64,000 nt of DNA, taken from the NCBI RefSeq assembly GCF_002217405.1, contig NZ_MUHE01000030.1, positions 1 to 64,000 on the forward strand. Reading direction: 5' to 3'. The DNA comes from Flavobacterium psychrophilum DSM 3660 = ATCC 49418 (lineage in GTDB: Bacteria; Bacteroidota; Bacteroidia; Flavobacteriales; Flavobacteriaceae). The position numbers and the translations under genes were made by a program. Positions 42,063-52,315 of this stretch are shown here, one piece after another. Below the pieces are notes generated by a model that was not told the origin of the DNA, did no database searches, and saw only the letters and a program-made list of their open reading frames with translations. Position 1 is the stretch's first letter, and every line of letters starts with the position of its first letter.

Positions 42063-43070
42063 ATGACAGAAGGAAACTTTGTAGACTACACAAAAATATA
42101 TGTATCCTCCGGAAAAGGAGGAAAAGGATCTACGCACTTACACAGAGAAAAATTTATCGAAAAAGGAGGCCCAGACGGAGGAGACGGAGGTCGTGGCGGA
42201 CACGTATATTTAGTAGGAGAAAAAAGTCTATGGACTTTATTTCACCTCAAATTTGCACGACACGTAAAAGCAGGACACGGTGGCGATGGCGGAAGCTCAC
42301 GAAGCACAGGAAGCGACGGCGAAGACAAATATGTCGAAGTCCCATTAGGAACCGTAGTTCGTGACAAAGAAACAAACGAAATCCTTTTCGAAATAACAGA
42401 ACATGGCGAAAAAAGAATCATCGCCGAAGGCGGAAAAGGCGGTCTAGGAAACTGGCATTTCCGTTCTTCAACAAACCAAACACCAAGATATTCGCAACCA
42501 GGATTACCAGCCCAAGAAGCTGATATTGTTTTAGAACTAAAAGTACTTGCCGATGTAGGATTAGTAGGCTTCCCTAATGCAGGAAAATCTACATTATTAT
42601 CAGTACTAACCTCTGCAAAACCAAAAATTGCCGATTACCCATTTACAACCCTAAAACCAAACTTAGGAATTGTAGCCTACCGTGATTATCAATCATTTGT
42701 AATTGCCGATATTCCAGGAATTATAGAAGGAGCTGCTGAAGGAAAAGGACTAGGGCATTATTTCTTACGACACATCGAGCGAAACTCAACATTATTATTT
42801 CTAGTACCAGCCGATGCCGATGATATTAAGAAAGAATACGATATTCTATTAGATGAGTTACGCCGTTACAATCCGGAAATGCTAGATAAAGACAGACTAA
42901 TTGTAGTTTCTAAATGCGATATGCTAGATGAAGAACTGCAAGTAGAAATGAAAAAACAATTAGACAAGGATTTTGCAGGAATTCCGTATCTGTTTATTTC
43001 ATCTATTGCACAACAAGGATTGGTAGAGCTAAAAGATAAATTATGGGCAATGCTAAATGTAGAAGCCTAG
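42063..43070 (+). CDS. obgE: GTPase Obg (ribosome assembly)
   Basis: Essential GTPase of late 50S assembly. The N-terminal Obg fold is glycine-rich ([27 protein letters not shown] in part), followed by the G domain: G1 [12 protein letters not shown]3 [10 protein letters not shown]4 SKCD. 335 residues lack the extra C-terminal domain seen in some species. It ends convergent with the LysM/BON gene. Confidence 0.96.
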   Translation: MTEGNFVDYTKIYVSSGKGGKGSTHLHREKFIEKGGPDGGDGGRGGHVYLVGEKSLWTLFHLKFARHVKAGHGGDGGSSRSTGSDGEDKYVEVPLGTVVRDKETNEILFEITEHGEKRIIAEGGKGGLGNWHFRSSTNQTPRYSQPGLPAQEADIVLELKVLADVGLVGFPNAGKSTLLSVLTSAKPKIADYPFTTLKPNLGIVAYRDYQSFVIADIPGIIEGAAEGKGLGHYFLRHIERNSTLLFLVPADADDIKKEYDILLDELRRYNPEMLDKDRLIVVSKCDMLDEELQVEMKKQLDKDFAGIPYLFISSIAQQGLVELKDKLWAMLNVEA

Positions 43071-43120
43071 AGAAATTGCAAAATATAATTCCAGTAATAT
43101 ATTTGTTATAAATCACAAAA

Positions 43121-43150
43121 AAAGGGCTTCAAATTTATTTGAAGCCCTTT
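43121..43150. terminator. Bidirectional terminator between obgE and the BON/LysM gene
   Basis: AAAGGGCTTCAAA and TTTGAAGCCCTTT form a long stem with a small loop; A-rich left and TTTTTA right flanks serve both convergent genes. Confidence 0.88.
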
Positions 43151-43168
43151 TTAGTATTAAAGTAATTT

Positions 43169-43630
43169 TTATAAATTAGGAATTCTTAAAACCTGACCTG
43201 GATAAATTAAATCAGCATCGGTAAGCATGGGCTTATTAGCATCAAAAATTACATGATACTTCATCATGTCTCCATAATATTCTTTAGCAATTTTAGATAA
43301 TGAGTCGCCAGACACAACGGTATAGTATCTAGCTTCTGGGGCAGGAACCATAACAGTCATCTGATTGTTAACCGTCTCAACGCCATCAATATTTCCTAAA
43401 GCCAGAACTATTTTTTCCGCATCTGCTTGTTGCTCAACTTCGCCACTTACAACCACAGATTCATCTGCCATTACCGAAATTTTTAAACTCTTAAAAGACA
43501 ATCCTAATCCTTGAACATGTGCTAATAAAGCACTTGCTTTCAATTGCGATTTCTCCTCAGCTGGAGCAGTCTCTTCTTTTGCGCCAAATAATTTTTTGCC
43601 AGCACCTTTAATAAATGAAAATAATCCCAT
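43169..43630 (-). CDS. BON and LysM domain protein, Kbp/YgaU-like
   Basis: 153-residue protein with N-terminal amphipathic MGLFSFIKGAGKKLFGA, a BON domain (about 40-98: VMADESVVVSGEVEQQADAEKIVLAL) and a C-terminal LysM domain (YYTVVSGDSLSKIAKEYYGDMMKY, YPGQVLRIP). The layout equals the E. coli potassium-binding protein Kbp. No signal peptide, so cytoplasmic. Confidence 0.88.
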   Translation of the reverse strand: MGLFSFIKGAGKKLFGAKEETAPAEEKSQLKASALLAHVQGLGLSFKSLKISVMADESVVVSGEVEQQADAEKIVLALGNIDGVETVNNQMTVMVPAPEARYYTVVSGDSLSKIAKEYYGDMMKYHVIFDANKPMLTDADLIYPGQVLRIPNL

Positions 43631-43819
43631 AATTTATATTTTTATCAATGTTATACTTCAAATTTAGCCAAATAATTTAGAGATATTCAAAATATTTGCT
43701 AATATTTTATTTTTTTTACATAAAGTTAAAATTGTCTTAATAAACCAGTTTTCAGTTTCAGTTTTGAGTGTACTTTTTTTAAAATAAATTATATTCGCAT
43801 CACAAAAAAAAACAAAAAT

Positions 43820-45970
43820 ATGAAAAAGATTATTTTGTCCTTAATTGTTGCAATAATGCTAGTTCCTGCAAGTGTTAAAGCCGATGAAGGAATGTGGTTT
43901 TTAATGTTTATCGAACGTTTAAATCACAGGGATATGGAAAAAATGGGATTGCAACTAACTGCTGAAGAAATTTACAGTATTAATCACCATAGTTTAAAAG
44001 ATGCGATTGTACAATTTAACGGTGGTTGTACTGCCGAACTAATTTCTAAAGACGGATTAGTACTTACCAATCACCATTGTGGTTATGACGGAATTGCAGA
44101 ACTTTCTACCGCAGAACATAACTTATTGAAAGATGGTTTTTGGGCTGCAAATCGTGCAGACGAAAGAAAACCATCAAGTCTTTATGTTCGCTTCTTTGTT
44201 CGTATGGACGATTGCTCTAAACGAATTTTAGCAAAAGTAAACCCTTCAATGACTGAATTAGAGCGTGAAGCGGCTGTAAATAAGGAAATTGCATTAATCG
44301 AAAAAGAAAACAACGAAGGCGGAAAATATACCGTTTCTGTTCGTCCTTTCTTTCAAGGAAATGAATACTACTATTTTGTATATCAAGATTACAAAGATGT
44401 TCGTTTGGTTGGCGTTCCGCCAGAAAGTTTAGGAAAATTTGGAGGAGATACAGACAACTGGGAATGGCCACGCCATACTGCCGATTTTTCTATGTTTAGA
44501 GTTTATGCAGACGCTAACGGAAATCCGGCAGAATATTCTACGAATAATGTTCCGTTACAACCAAAACACTACTTGCCAGTAAATTTATCTGGGGTAAAAG
44601 AAGGAGATTTTGCTATGATTCTAGGTTATCCAGGTCGCACAAACCGTTGGATGCCAGCTGGAGGAATCGAGCAAAATGTAAAATTTGCTTATCCTGCTTG
44701 GGTTGAAGGTGCAAAAACAGGAATGGATAACATGAAGAAATACATGGATCAAAGCGATGCTTCTAGATTAGTTTATGCTTCAAAATATGCTTCAACAGCA
44801 AATTATTGGAAAAATCGTCAAGGTATGATTGATGCGCTAAGCAAATTTGGAACCGCTAAATCTAAAGCAATACAAGAAACCAAATTTGACAAATGGGCAA
44901 ACCTGCCAGCAAATAAAGCTAAGTACGGAAATGTGGTTTCAAACATCAATAAGTTTTATGCTTTAACAAACCAGAAATCACGCCACGATAATTATTTGCA
45001 ACAATTATTCAGAACGACTGCTTTTGGAACCATAGGCAAAACTTTAGGAAAACAACTCGATATTTATGTAAAAGCAGATGTTAACAAACGTGCTCAAATG
45101 GCTCCCGTAATTATAGAAACTTCTGAAGAGATGTTTAAAGACTTGTTAATTCCTGCAGAAAAAGATCTTTTAGCAGCACAATTAAAATTATATGCTACAA
45201 AAGCTACAGGTTATGCTATTGCGCCAATGGTAGATAAATTAGCTAAAGAGAATAATAATGACTTTACTACATATATAAATGCTGCTTTCGACACGAGTCT
45301 TTTAACATCTAAAGAAAAAATTAAAGCTTTCTTAGATTTACCAAGTCAAGAGTTATTAGATAAGGATCCTTTATATGCTTTGACGAACGATATGGTAGCA
45401 CATTTTACATCAAAATCTGAGGATATTACAAAAGCACAAAATGATTATGGTGCCTCTTTCCGTTTGTTAGTTGAAGGATTAAGAGAGTCTAAAATAGGAA
45501 CAATAAAGTATCCAGATGCAAACTCAACTTTGCGTTTGTCTTACGGAAAAGTTCGTGCTTTGCCAGCCGACAAACGTAATGACGCAAAAGCAAACAACTA
45601 CACAACCCTTAACGGGCAAGTAAAAAAATACAAAAAAGGTGATGAAGAATTCGATTTGCCAATTCGCGTGTTAGAAATGAACAAAAACAAAGATTTTGGT
45701 CGTTTTGCAGACAAAGACGGTTCGCTTCACGTAAATTTTTTAACAGACAATGACATCACAGGAGGAAATTCAGGTTCGCCAGTGCTAAACGGAAAAGGAG
45801 AACTAATTGGTTTAGCTTTCGATGGAAATATCGAAGCTATGGCCGGAGATGTTATTTTCGACAAGAAACTACAAAGAACTATCAATGTTGATATTCGTTA
45901 TGTGCTTTGGGTAATCGAGAATTTCTCGGGAGCAAAACACATTGTTGATGAAATGACTTTAGTTAAATAA
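43820..45970 (+). CDS. S46 family dipeptidyl-peptidase, DPP7-like
   Basis: Periplasmic serine exopeptidase removing dipeptides, important to asaccharolytic Bacteroidota. Signal peptide MKKIILSLIVAIMLVPASVKA; catalytic His85 in LTNHHCGYD, Asp in GGDTDNWEWPRHTADF, Ser651 in TGGNSGSPV. The specificity position reads FDGN (Gly669), as in DPP7, which prefers hydrophobic residues; DPP11 has Arg there to accept Asp/Glu. 716 residues is typical. Terminator follows at 45994. Confidence 0.93.
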   Translation: MKKIILSLIVAIMLVPASVKADEGMWFLMFIERLNHRDMEKMGLQLTAEEIYSINHHSLKDAIVQFNGGCTAELISKDGLVLTNHHCGYDGIAELSTAEHNLLKDGFWAANRADERKPSSLYVRFFVRMDDCSKRILAKVNPSMTELEREAAVNKEIALIEKENNEGGKYTVSVRPFFQGNEYYYFVYQDYKDVRLVGVPPESLGKFGGDTDNWEWPRHTADFSMFRVYADANGNPAEYSTNNVPLQPKHYLPVNLSGVKEGDFAMILGYPGRTNRWMPAGGIEQNVKFAYPAWVEGAKTGMDNMKKYMDQSDASRLVYASKYASTANYWKNRQGMIDALSKFGTAKSKAIQETKFDKWANLPANKAKYGNVVSNINKFYALTNQKSRHDNYLQQLFRTTAFGTIGKTLGKQLDIYVKADVNKRAQMAPVIIETSEEMFKDLLIPAEKDLLAAQLKLYATKATGYAIAPMVDKLAKENNNDFTTYINAAFDTSLLTSKEKIKAFLDLPSQELLDKDPLYALTNDMVAHFTSKSEDITKAQNDYGASFRLLVEGLRESKIGTIKYPDANSTLRLSYGKVRALPADKRNDAKANNYTTLNGQVKKYKKGDEEFDLPIRVLEMNKNKDFGRFADKDGSLHVNFLTDNDITGGNSGSPVLNGKGELIGLAFDGNIEAMAGDVIFDKKLQRTINVDIRYVLWVIENFSGAKHIVDEMTLVK

Positions 45971-45993
45971 TGACTTTCAAAACAAATAAAATC

Positions 45994-46026
45994 AAACCGT
46001 TCTATTCTTGGAACGGTTTTTTTATT
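45994..46026 (+). terminator. Rho-independent terminator after the S46 peptidase
   Basis: AAACCGTTC (45994-46002) pairs with GAACGGTTT (46011-46019), loop TATTCTTG, then a T-run. Confidence 0.9.
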
Positions 46027-46051
46027 GATGGCATTTCCTTACTTTTGAAAA

Positions 46052-46744
46052 ATGAAACAAATAATAATTATTTTTCTGTTGTTGCCAATTCTTATTTGGT
46101 CGCAAACACCATTCGAAAAAGCCAAAAACCTTTTCGAACAAGGAAAATACGCATTAGCAAAACCATTGTTTGAAAATGATTTGAAAGAGAATCCAATGAA
46201 TGCAAAAACCATCGAATATTTAGGCGACATTTCGGGATATGAACAAAAATGGGACAATGCAATTTATTATTATAAAAAACTAAAAACGGCATTTCCAAAA
46301 AACGCTAATTATTGGTACAAATTTGGTGGGGCATTAGGGCTTAAAGCAAAAAGTGTTAATAAATTTAAAGCCTTTGGAATGATTGATGGCATAGAAAACG
46401 CTTTTCTAACCGCTGCAAAATTAGATTCAAAACACATAGAAACCCGTTGGGCATTAGTTATTTTTTATATAGAATTGCCAGCAATCATTGGTGGAAGCGA
46501 AACCAAAGCCCAGAAATATGCTAATGAATTACTGTCTATCTCAAAAGTAGATGGTTATCTCTCAAAAGGATATATAGATGAGTGTTTCAAACGCTATCAG
46601 GATGCCGAAAAAAATGAAATAAAAGCACACCAAATAGGACATTCAAAAATTACGTTCAACACATTATATGAATTATATTTGAATAAATTGAACGACAAAC
46701 AAAAAGCTCAAAAACTAAAAGAAGAATTCGATAAAAAAGTTTAG
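46052..46744 (+). CDS. Tetratricopeptide-repeat protein, exported
   Basis: 230 residues with signal-like N-terminus MKQIIIIFLLLPILIWSQ. TPR-like helices follow: PFEKAKNLFEQGKYALAKPLFEND, NAKTIEYLGDISGYEQKWDNAIYYYKKLK, ANYWYKFGGALGLKAKSVN. Later segments are longer and less regular. Probably periplasmic; partner unknown. It lies 31 nt before mpl, on the same strand. Confidence 0.75.
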   Translation: MKQIIIIFLLLPILIWSQTPFEKAKNLFEQGKYALAKPLFENDLKENPMNAKTIEYLGDISGYEQKWDNAIYYYKKLKTAFPKNANYWYKFGGALGLKAKSVNKFKAFGMIDGIENAFLTAAKLDSKHIETRWALVIFYIELPAIIGGSETKAQKYANELLSISKVDGYLSKGYIDECFKRYQDAEKNEIKAHQIGHSKITFNTLYELYLNKLNDKQKAQKLKEEFDKKV

Positions 46745-46775
46745 ATCTAAAGGTCTAAACTCCTAAACTTAAAAA

Positions 46776-48134
46776 ATGAGAACACATTTTATCGCCATCG
46801 GCGGAAGCGCCATGCACAATTTAGCATTGGCATTGCACAATAAAGGATATCAAGTTACAGGAAGCGACGATGCGATTTTCGAACCATCGAAATCGCGTTT
46901 AGAAAAAAAAGGAATCATGCCAAAAGAATTGGGTTGGTTTCCTGAAAAAATCACCTCAAATCTCGACTCAGTAATTTTAGGAATGCACGCCAAAGCAGAC
47001 AATCCAGAATTACTAAAAGCACAAGAATTAGGATTAAAAATATATTCGTATCCAGAATTTTTATACGAACAATCTAAAAATAAAACACGAGTTGTTATAG
47101 GAGGTTCTCACGGAAAAACAACCATAACGTCTATGATTTTGCACGTCATGCATTATCATAATATTGCGGTCGATTATATGGTTGGCGCACAACTAGAAGG
47201 TTTCGATACCATGGTACATCTTACCGAAGAAAATGATTTTATGGTACTTGAAGGTGACGAATATTTGTCTTCGCCTACAGATTTGCGACCTAAATTTCAT
47301 TTGTACCAACCCAATATTGCCCTAATTTCAGGAATTGCTTGGGATCATATTAATGTGTTTCCAACCTATGAAAACTATGTAGCACAGTTCGAAATTTTTA
47401 TTCAAAAAATAACCAATGGCGGAATTTTAGTTTATAACGAAGACGATTTAGAAGTAAAACGAGTTGCCGAAGCATCAACAAATCCTATTAGAAGAATTCC
47501 GTATCACACACCAAATTATTCGGTAAATGACGGAATTACGCTGTTAGAAACACCAGAAGGCGATATGCCAATTGAAGTTTTTGGCGCACATAATCTAAAT
47601 AATTTGGCCGGAGCCAAATGGATTTGCCAAAACATGGGGGTCGATGAAGCCGATTTTTACGAAGCCATAGCCAGTTTCAAAGGCGCTTCAAAAAGATTAG
47701 AAAAAATTGCCGAAAGCAAAACTAAAGTAGCCTATAAAGATTTTGCACATTCACCAAGTAAAGTCGCTGCTACCACAAAAGCTGTAAAAGAACAATATCC
47801 TAACAGAAACGTGGTGGCTTGTTTAGAATTACATACTTATAGCAGTTTGAATGCCGAATTTCTTAAAGAATACGAAGGTGCGTTGCAATATGCCGATGTT
47901 GCTGTTGTTTTCTATTCGCCAGATGCCGTAAAAATAAAACAACTAGAAGAAGTCACTTATGAGCAAATTGCAAAAGCATTTAATAGAGAAGATTTAATTA
48001 TTTATACCAATCCAAAAGATTTTAAAGACTATTTATTTAACCTTAATTTAGAAAATTCTGCCTTATTATTAATGAGTTCAGGAAATTATGGAGGATTAAA
48101 TTTTGATGAGGTTAAGGAGTTAATTATCAATTAA
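46776..48134 (+). CDS. mpl: UDP-N-acetylmuramate:L-alanyl-gamma-D-glutamyl-meso-diaminopimelate ligase
   Basis: Peptidoglycan-recycling Mur ligase attaching the recovered tripeptide to UDP-MurNAc. N-terminal HFIAIGGSAMHNLALAL, P-loop GGSHGKTTITSMI, DYMVGAQLEGFDTM (characteristic of Mpl rather than MurC) and DFAHSPSKVAATTKAV. 452 residues, normal size. Confidence 0.92.
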   Translation: MRTHFIAIGGSAMHNLALALHNKGYQVTGSDDAIFEPSKSRLEKKGIMPKELGWFPEKITSNLDSVILGMHAKADNPELLKAQELGLKIYSYPEFLYEQSKNKTRVVIGGSHGKTTITSMILHVMHYHNIAVDYMVGAQLEGFDTMVHLTEENDFMVLEGDEYLSSPTDLRPKFHLYQPNIALISGIAWDHINVFPTYENYVAQFEIFIQKITNGGILVYNEDDLEVKRVAEASTNPIRRIPYHTPNYSVNDGITLLETPEGDMPIEVFGAHNLNNLAGAKWICQNMGVDEADFYEAIASFKGASKRLEKIAESKTKVAYKDFAHSPSKVAATTKAVKEQYPNRNVVACLELHTYSSLNAEFLKEYEGALQYADVAVVFYSPDAVKIKQLEEVTYEQIAKAFNREDLIIYTNPKDFKDYLFNLNLENSALLLMSSGNYGGLNFDEVKELIIN

Positions 48135-48252
48135 AAAGGCACTAATATTGAAGTGGTATTATGTAAATTAGTCTAGCTTAAATAACCTTATATGTCTTGC
48201 ATGGTTTAAAAGAGACATTGCTTTAAATACAATTTGCATTTTTTAAAATTAT

Positions 48253-48948
48253 ATGGAAGAAAACAATTCCTTTTCGATAAAATATTGGTCCGAAGACGAC
48301 AAACCACGAGAAAAGCTCATGCTAAAAGGCAAACAAGTTTTAAGCGATGCCGAGTTGGTTGCTATTCTCATAGGGTCAGGAAGTAGGGCGGAAAGTGCCG
48401 TGCAATTATCGCAACGCATTTTGGCAAGTGTCGATAATAATTTGAATGCGTTAGGAAAACTATCAATCAAACAACTAACAAATTTTAAAGGAATTGGAGA
48501 AGCAAAAGCCATTTCAATCGTTGCCGCTACCGAATTAGGTCGCCGACGCCGAACGGAAGAAACTGTAGAACTTGCCAAAATTACTTCGAGCAAAGCGGTT
48601 TTCGAAATTATGCAACCCATAATTGGAGAGTTGGTTCATGAAGAATTTTGGGTTTTGTTCTTAAATAATGCTAATAAAGTGATTTACAAATCTCAAATTA
48701 GTAAAGGCGGAATAACCGGAACAGTGGTCGATGTTCGTGTGGTTTTTAAAATGGCATTAGAGCAAAATGCAACTTCAATAATCTTGACACACAATCATCC
48801 GTCAGGAAAACTAGAAGCTAGCGATGCCGATAAAAACATTACAAAACAATTAAAATTAGCGGGACAACAACTGTCAATTCCTATTTTAGACCATATTATT
48901 ATTACCGAAAAAGGTTATTTAAGTTTTCAAGATGAAAATATATTTTAA
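48253..48948 (+). CDS. radC: RadC family JAB-domain protein
   Basis: N-terminal helix-hairpin-helix region (LSIKQLTNFKGIGEAKAISIVAATELGRR) and C-terminal JAB/MPN metal site: VHEEFWVLFLNNANKVI, THNHPSGKLEASDADK with the HxH-x7-S-xx-D pattern. 231 residues. Despite the old name, a repair role is not established. Confidence 0.92.
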   Translation: MEENNSFSIKYWSEDDKPREKLMLKGKQVLSDAELVAILIGSGSRAESAVQLSQRILASVDNNLNALGKLSIKQLTNFKGIGEAKAISIVAATELGRRRRTEETVELAKITSSKAVFEIMQPIIGELVHEEFWVLFLNNANKVIYKSQISKGGITGTVVDVRVVFKMALEQNATSIILTHNHPSGKLEASDADKNITKQLKLAGQQLSIPILDHIIITEKGYLSFQDENIF

Positions 48949-49042
48949 TTCATGAAATATTTATGACACTTAATTCACGAATATACAAACGTAAAATTTC
49001 TTATAACGATAGCATATTCCAATAAAAAAATATTATATACAA

Positions 49043-49729
49043 ATGAAGCATAGCATCAAACACATTTTTTTCGATTTAGATCATACACTTTGGGATTTCG
49101 ATAAAAATTCTGAATTGGCTTTCGGACTAATTTTAAGCAATTATTTTCCAGATATTAAGATTGAAGATTTTGTTGCGATTTATGCACCAATCAATCAAGC
49201 CTGTTGGAAATTGTATCAAAAAGACAAAATTACGCATCAAGAATTACGATACAAAAGGCTAAAAGATACTTTTGATGTTTTGAATCAGAAAATTTCAGAC
49301 AAGCAAATTGATTTAATTTCAGATGAATACATCGAATTTCTGCCAGATTTTAATCATTTGTTTGACAACGCTATCGAAGTTTTAAATTTCCTAAGCGAGA
49401 ATTATCAGTTGCATATAATTACCAATGGTTTTGCCCAAGTGCAAGATAAAAAACTAAACAATTCTAATATTAGTCACTACTTTCAAACCATTACAAATTC
49501 AGAATTGGCAGGAGCTAAAAAACCAAATCCAATTATTTTCGAGCATGCTTTGAAGGTAGCCAATGCTCAAAAACACGAAAGTATCATGATAGGCGATTGT
49601 CTAGATGCTGATGTAAAGGGCGCATTAGATTTCGGGATAGAAGCTATTTTTTTTAATCCAAATAAAATTCAAGTTCCACAAAGTATCAACCAAATTGCTA
49701 ACTTAGCAGAACTAATAAAACTTTTTTAA
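49043..49729 (+). CDS. HAD-family noncanonical pyrimidine nucleotidase, YjjG-like
   Basis: HAD phosphatase: motif I FFDLDHTLWDF, motif II ITNGF, motif III Lys in GAKKPNPIIF, motif IV MIGDCLDADVKGA. Cap domain C1 type. 228 residues agrees with YjjG, a house-cleaning nucleotidase. The following gene begins 1 nt after the stop. Confidence 0.87.
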   Translation: MKHSIKHIFFDLDHTLWDFDKNSELAFGLILSNYFPDIKIEDFVAIYAPINQACWKLYQKDKITHQELRYKRLKDTFDVLNQKISDKQIDLISDEYIEFLPDFNHLFDNAIEVLNFLSENYQLHIITNGFAQVQDKKLNNSNISHYFQTITNSELAGAKKPNPIIFEHALKVANAQKHESIMIGDCLDADVKGALDFGIEAIFFNPNKIQVPQSINQIANLAELIKLF

Positions 49730-49730
49730 A

Positions 49731-50498
49731 ATGAAGAAATATTTTTCTATACTCGTGTTTGCTTTAATTTCAAGTGTAACTTATTCGCAATCAGGTTTAA
49801 ATGATTATGAAATGGCAATAATTCCTTCAAAATTCGAATTTCAAAAGGAAGATAATCAATACCGTATTAGCTCAACAATTAAAGCCTTCTTAAAGCAAAA
49901 AGGATTTGAAGCTTATGTTTCGACCGATGTCTTGCCAGAAGGATTTTTAGATTACAATTGCAATAAAATTTTTGTAAATGTTCTAGAAGAAAACACTCTT
50001 TTTTCTACAAGAATAAAAATCGAATTTAAAAATTGCAAGCAATTAGTTTTATTTACTACCGATTTAGGTGAAAGTAGAGAAAAAGAATTAGGTAAAGGAT
50101 ACAATCAAGCATTATTATTAGCTTTGAAATCGTTTGATAAAGCGAGGTATAAATTTTCAGGAAAAACTTACTACGACGAGGAAGCGCAAGAAAAAATAAA
50201 AAGTCGTGATGTGCATAGCATATCGTCAGAGGTTACAAAAATCACTAAGTCTGAAAAAGGAGTAACGTATGAGAAAGTTACAAAACAAGATGCGTTAGTT
50301 ACAAGCGAAGTGTTTGTAAAAGTTGTAAATCAAGCAAATCAGCAGGAACTACTGTTGTATAAAACTTCTAGAGAAGGTATTTACTTGTGTAATCAAAACG
50401 GAAAAAACGGGGTCGTTTTTGCTAAAGATGAGGTTTGGTTTTTCGAATATTTAGAGAACGGAAAGTTAATTTCAGAAAAATTGGATGTTAATTTTTAA
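49731..50498 (+). CDS. Exported protein of unknown function
   Basis: 255 residues with a signal peptide (MKKYFSILVFALISSVTYSQ). The mature protein starts SGLNDYEMAIIPSKFEFQKEDNQYRIS; recurrent segments AFLKQKGFEAYVSTDVLPEG and YNQALLLALKSFDKARYKFSGKTYYDEEAQ are present. No family recognised beyond a flavobacterial exported protein. It is coupled to the HAD gene by a 1-nt gap. Confidence 0.65.
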   Translation: MKKYFSILVFALISSVTYSQSGLNDYEMAIIPSKFEFQKEDNQYRISSTIKAFLKQKGFEAYVSTDVLPEGFLDYNCNKIFVNVLEENTLFSTRIKIEFKNCKQLVLFTTDLGESREKELGKGYNQALLLALKSFDKARYKFSGKTYYDEEAQEKIKSRDVHSISSEVTKITKSEKGVTYEKVTKQDALVTSEVFVKVVNQANQQELLLYKTSREGIYLCNQNGKNGVVFAKDEVWFFEYLENGKLISEKLDVNF

Positions 50499-50807
50499 TG
50501 CGTATTGTGCTGTATTCAGTCGAGTTTTAGTCATGTAATTCTTGCTCAAATTGCAAATAAAACGGATGTTTTTAATTTTGAATATTAGCGTGTTTCCTCA
50601 AGGGTTTGTCTTTTTGTTACAAACGCAGTTTAGTGAATTCTGATAAAAACAAAAGTATAGCTAAAGTTCTTTTGAAGCCGCATAAGTCTTAAAAAGAATT
50701 TTCATTGTAATGTGTGCTACAAAAATGAGGGGCTTAATATTGGTTGTTTACAATATTACTCCTTCGGAAGAATGGCGCAAACGGTATCATTTATTTTGAA
50801 ATATTTT
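50499..50807. other. Intergenic region between the exported protein and rarA
   Basis: 309 nt. A short frame at 50744-50995 overlaps rarA antisense and is not called. No tRNA, clear terminator or repeat family member was recognised. Confidence 0.5.
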
Positions 50808-52085
50808 TTAATATCCATACTTGTCTTTCCATCGGTTTTTTAAAAATTCTCGGGTGGCATTTTCACGAGAATTATTCCCTGGATTATAAAAGACAGTTTC
50901 CGAAATTTCGTTGGGCAAAAATTCTTGCGCAGCAAAATTATTACTATAATCGTGGGAATATTTGTATTCTTCGCCATAACTCAATTCTTTCATGAGTTTA
51001 GTTGGTGCATTTCGCAGAGGAATAGGAACAGGTAAATCTCCTGTTTGCTTTACCACTTTTTGAGCCTCACCAATGGCTATATAACTCGCATTACTTTTAG
51101 GAGAAGTAGCTAAATAAACCGCACATTGGCTCAGGATAATTCTACTCTCAGGATACCCAATAGTTGTTACCGCCTGAAAAGTATTGTTTGCCATAATAAA
51201 AGCTGTAGGATTAGCATTTCCAATATCTTCAGAAGACAGGATTAGCATTCTGCGAGCAATAAATTTTACATCTTCGCCACCTTCAATCATACGAGCCAAC
51301 CAATAAACGGCACCATTTGGATCGCTACCACGAATAGATTTTATAAATGCTGATACAATATCGTAATGTTGTTCGCCTGTTTTATCATATAAAACGGTGT
51401 TTTTTTGAACCAATTGCATGACTTTTTCATTGGTAATCAAAATATGGTCTTCATTGGTTGCGTTTACGACTAGTTCGAAAATGTTTAATAGTTTGCGTCC
51501 GTCTCCGCCAGAAAGTCGCAATAAAGCTTCGGTTTCGGCTAATTCGATATTTTTGGTTTTCAAAAAAGTATCTGTTGTTATCGCACGATGCAAAAGTGCT
51601 TCGAGATCTTGCTTGGAAAAAGCATTTAAAATATAAACCTGACATCTTGACAATAAGGCTGGGATTACTTCAAAACTAGGGTTTTCGGTAGTTGCGCCAA
51701 TGAGTGTTATCCAACCTTTTTCGACGGCGGCTAGTAAAGAATCTTGTTGTGATTTACTAAAACGATGTATCTCGTCTATAAATAAAATGGGGTTTTTAGT
51801 TGTAAATAATCCGCCTGCTTGTTTGGCTTTTTCAATGACATCACGAATGTCTTTTACGCCAGAATTTATGGCGCTTAAGATATAAAATGGGCGTTTGCTT
51901 TCTTGTGCAATAATTTGGGACAGGGTTGTTTTTCCTGTGCCAGGCGGTCCCCAGAAAATTAGCGACGGAATAATTCCTTTCGCAATTTGATGTGTTAATG
52001 AGCCATTTTGGCCTACTAAATGTGACTGACTTATGTAATCTTGTAAATTCTGCGGACGAATTCGCTCTGCTAATGGTGCTTCCAT
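50808..52085 (-). CDS. rarA: Replication-associated recombination protein A
   Basis: AAA+ ATPase of the clamp-loader clade acting at stalled forks. Start at 52085 (MEAPLAERIRPQNLQDYISQSHLVG) is the family N-terminus; ten upstream codons are not. Walker A WGPPGTGKTTL, Walker B ILFIDEIHRFSKSQQD, sensor 1 LIGATTENPSFE, and the C-terminal MgsA region with VYWLARMIEGGEDVKFIARRM. 425 residues. Confidence 0.94.
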   Translation of the reverse strand: MEAPLAERIRPQNLQDYISQSHLVGQNGSLTHQIAKGIIPSLIFWGPPGTGKTTLSQIIAQESKRPFYILSAINSGVKDIRDVIEKAKQAGGLFTTKNPILFIDEIHRFSKSQQDSLLAAVEKGWITLIGATTENPSFEVIPALLSRCQVYILNAFSKQDLEALLHRAITTDTFLKTKNIELAETEALLRLSGGDGRKLLNIFELVVNATNEDHILITNEKVMQLVQKNTVLYDKTGEQHYDIVSAFIKSIRGSDPNGAVYWLARMIEGGEDVKFIARRMLILSSEDIGNANPTAFIMANNTFQAVTTIGYPESRIILSQCAVYLATSPKSNASYIAIGEAQKVVKQTGDLPVPIPLRNAPTKLMKELSYGEEYKYSHDYSNNFAAQEFLPNEISETVFYNPGNNSRENATREFLKNRWKDKYGY

Positions 52086-52103
52086 GGGGTAAAAATAATA
52101 TTT

Positions 52104-52223
52104 TTTTAACCACAAAGTTCACGAAGTTTTACACAAAGTTCACAAAGAGAAGTTTTATTTTAGATGCAAAGTTCACGAGGTCTTGTTTGCTTGGTGATTG
52201 CCTAGTGTTCTTTGTGGTTAAAA
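52104..52223. repeat. Miniature element with 14-bp terminal inverted repeats
   Basis: TTTTAACCACAAAG (52104-52117) is exactly inverted as CTTTGTGGTTAAAA (52210-52223). Inside are three degenerate CAAAGTTCACGAAG-like units (52113, 52133, 52158 regions). Similar CACAAAG-rich elements are common in flavobacterial intergenic DNA. Confidence 0.7.
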
Positions 52224-52315
52224 GTAGTTAACTCTGACAAAAGTTCATTAATTTCACTTTGGCTAAATATTTGACAATAATCTATTATCTTTTAGTCTAT
52301 TATCTATTGTCTTCT

